From a virus, in the IMG/VR virus record IMGVR_UViG_3300023181_000088, positions 1-20,893 of that record: 20,893 nt of DNA; one strand, 5' to 3'. The translations under genes and the position numbers were made by a program. Shown here one piece after another: positions 20,765 to 20,893 of this stretch (its first letter is position 1; each line of letters starts with the position of its first letter). Below the pieces are notes generated by a model, which had not been told where the DNA came from, searched no databases, and worked only from the letters and a program-made list of their open reading frames with translations.

Positions 20765-20893
20765 ATGGGATTCGCAGCGGTCTTTCTGGCCGGCTTCACC
20801 GCCGTTCTTGTGGGGGTTGTCCTCAGTTGGACGATACCGGAGTGGAAGGCCCGCCAGTTCGCTGACCAGCCGTGCGCCGTATCCAAGGCCGCG
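20765..20893 (+). CDS. Small membrane protein, truncated by window end
   Basis: The frame starts at ATG 20765, supported by GAGG 6 bases upstream; a GTG at 20753 overlaps the HTH gene stop but adds only four residues. The visible 43 residues include one hydrophobic segment (MGFAAVFLAGFTAVLVGVVLS), then WTIPEWKARQFADQPCAV. The frame is still open at the window edge. It is probably cotranscribed with the HTH gene. Function unknown. Confidence 0.55.
   Translation, partial: MGFAAVFLAGFTAVLVGVVLSWTIPEWKARQFADQPCAVSKAA

Overview
The window is a high-GC, tightly packed segment of a lambda-like, long-tailed phage or prophage, with essentially no cellular genes. The tail assembly chaperone pair resembles that of alphaproteobacterial gene transfer agents and related siphophages. 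With the GC-rich composition and frequent GTG/TTG starts, this suggests an alphaproteobacterial host, possibly Caulobacterales-like; the host is inferred, not proven. No integrase, terminase, capsid, tRNA or CRISPR is visible, so free phage and prophage cannot be told apart here.

Left half (1-13420, plus strand): the late operon in canonical order. It holds the end of the tail tube gene, tail chaperones with a -1 frameshift site, the tape measure, two minor tail or hub proteins, a degenerate NlpC/P60-like protein, a J-like tail tip with an FN3-like C-terminus, and a tail fibre carrying an SGNH esterase. Two small membrane proteins, a holin-like protein, an M15 endopeptidase endolysin and overlapping inner and outer spanins form the lysis region. 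Two signal-peptide proteins close the operon: a small beta-rich one and a second SGNH hydrolase of different architecture.

Middle (about 13417-13475): the late operon meets the leftward operon head-on. One CTAG tetramer supplies both stop codons, and a likely intrinsic terminator for the late transcript lies inside the 3' end of the opposing gene.

Right half (13417-20431, minus strand): a leftward operon of about 16 genes, mostly joined by ATGA, GTGA or TTGA stop/start overlaps. Near its promoter are small genes of unknown function. Farther down are a PD-(D/E)XK exonuclease-like protein and a RecA-fold, Sak4-like ATPase, a likely recombination module, followed by more unknowns and a multi-span membrane protein.

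Right end (20432-20893): a short AT-rich divergent control region has overlapping candidate promoters and operator-like repeats. A rightward HTH regulator and a truncated small membrane protein follow. The logic is that of a temperate-type phage: a regulated early leftward operon for recombination and accessory functions, and a rightward late operon for tail, adsorption and lysis.
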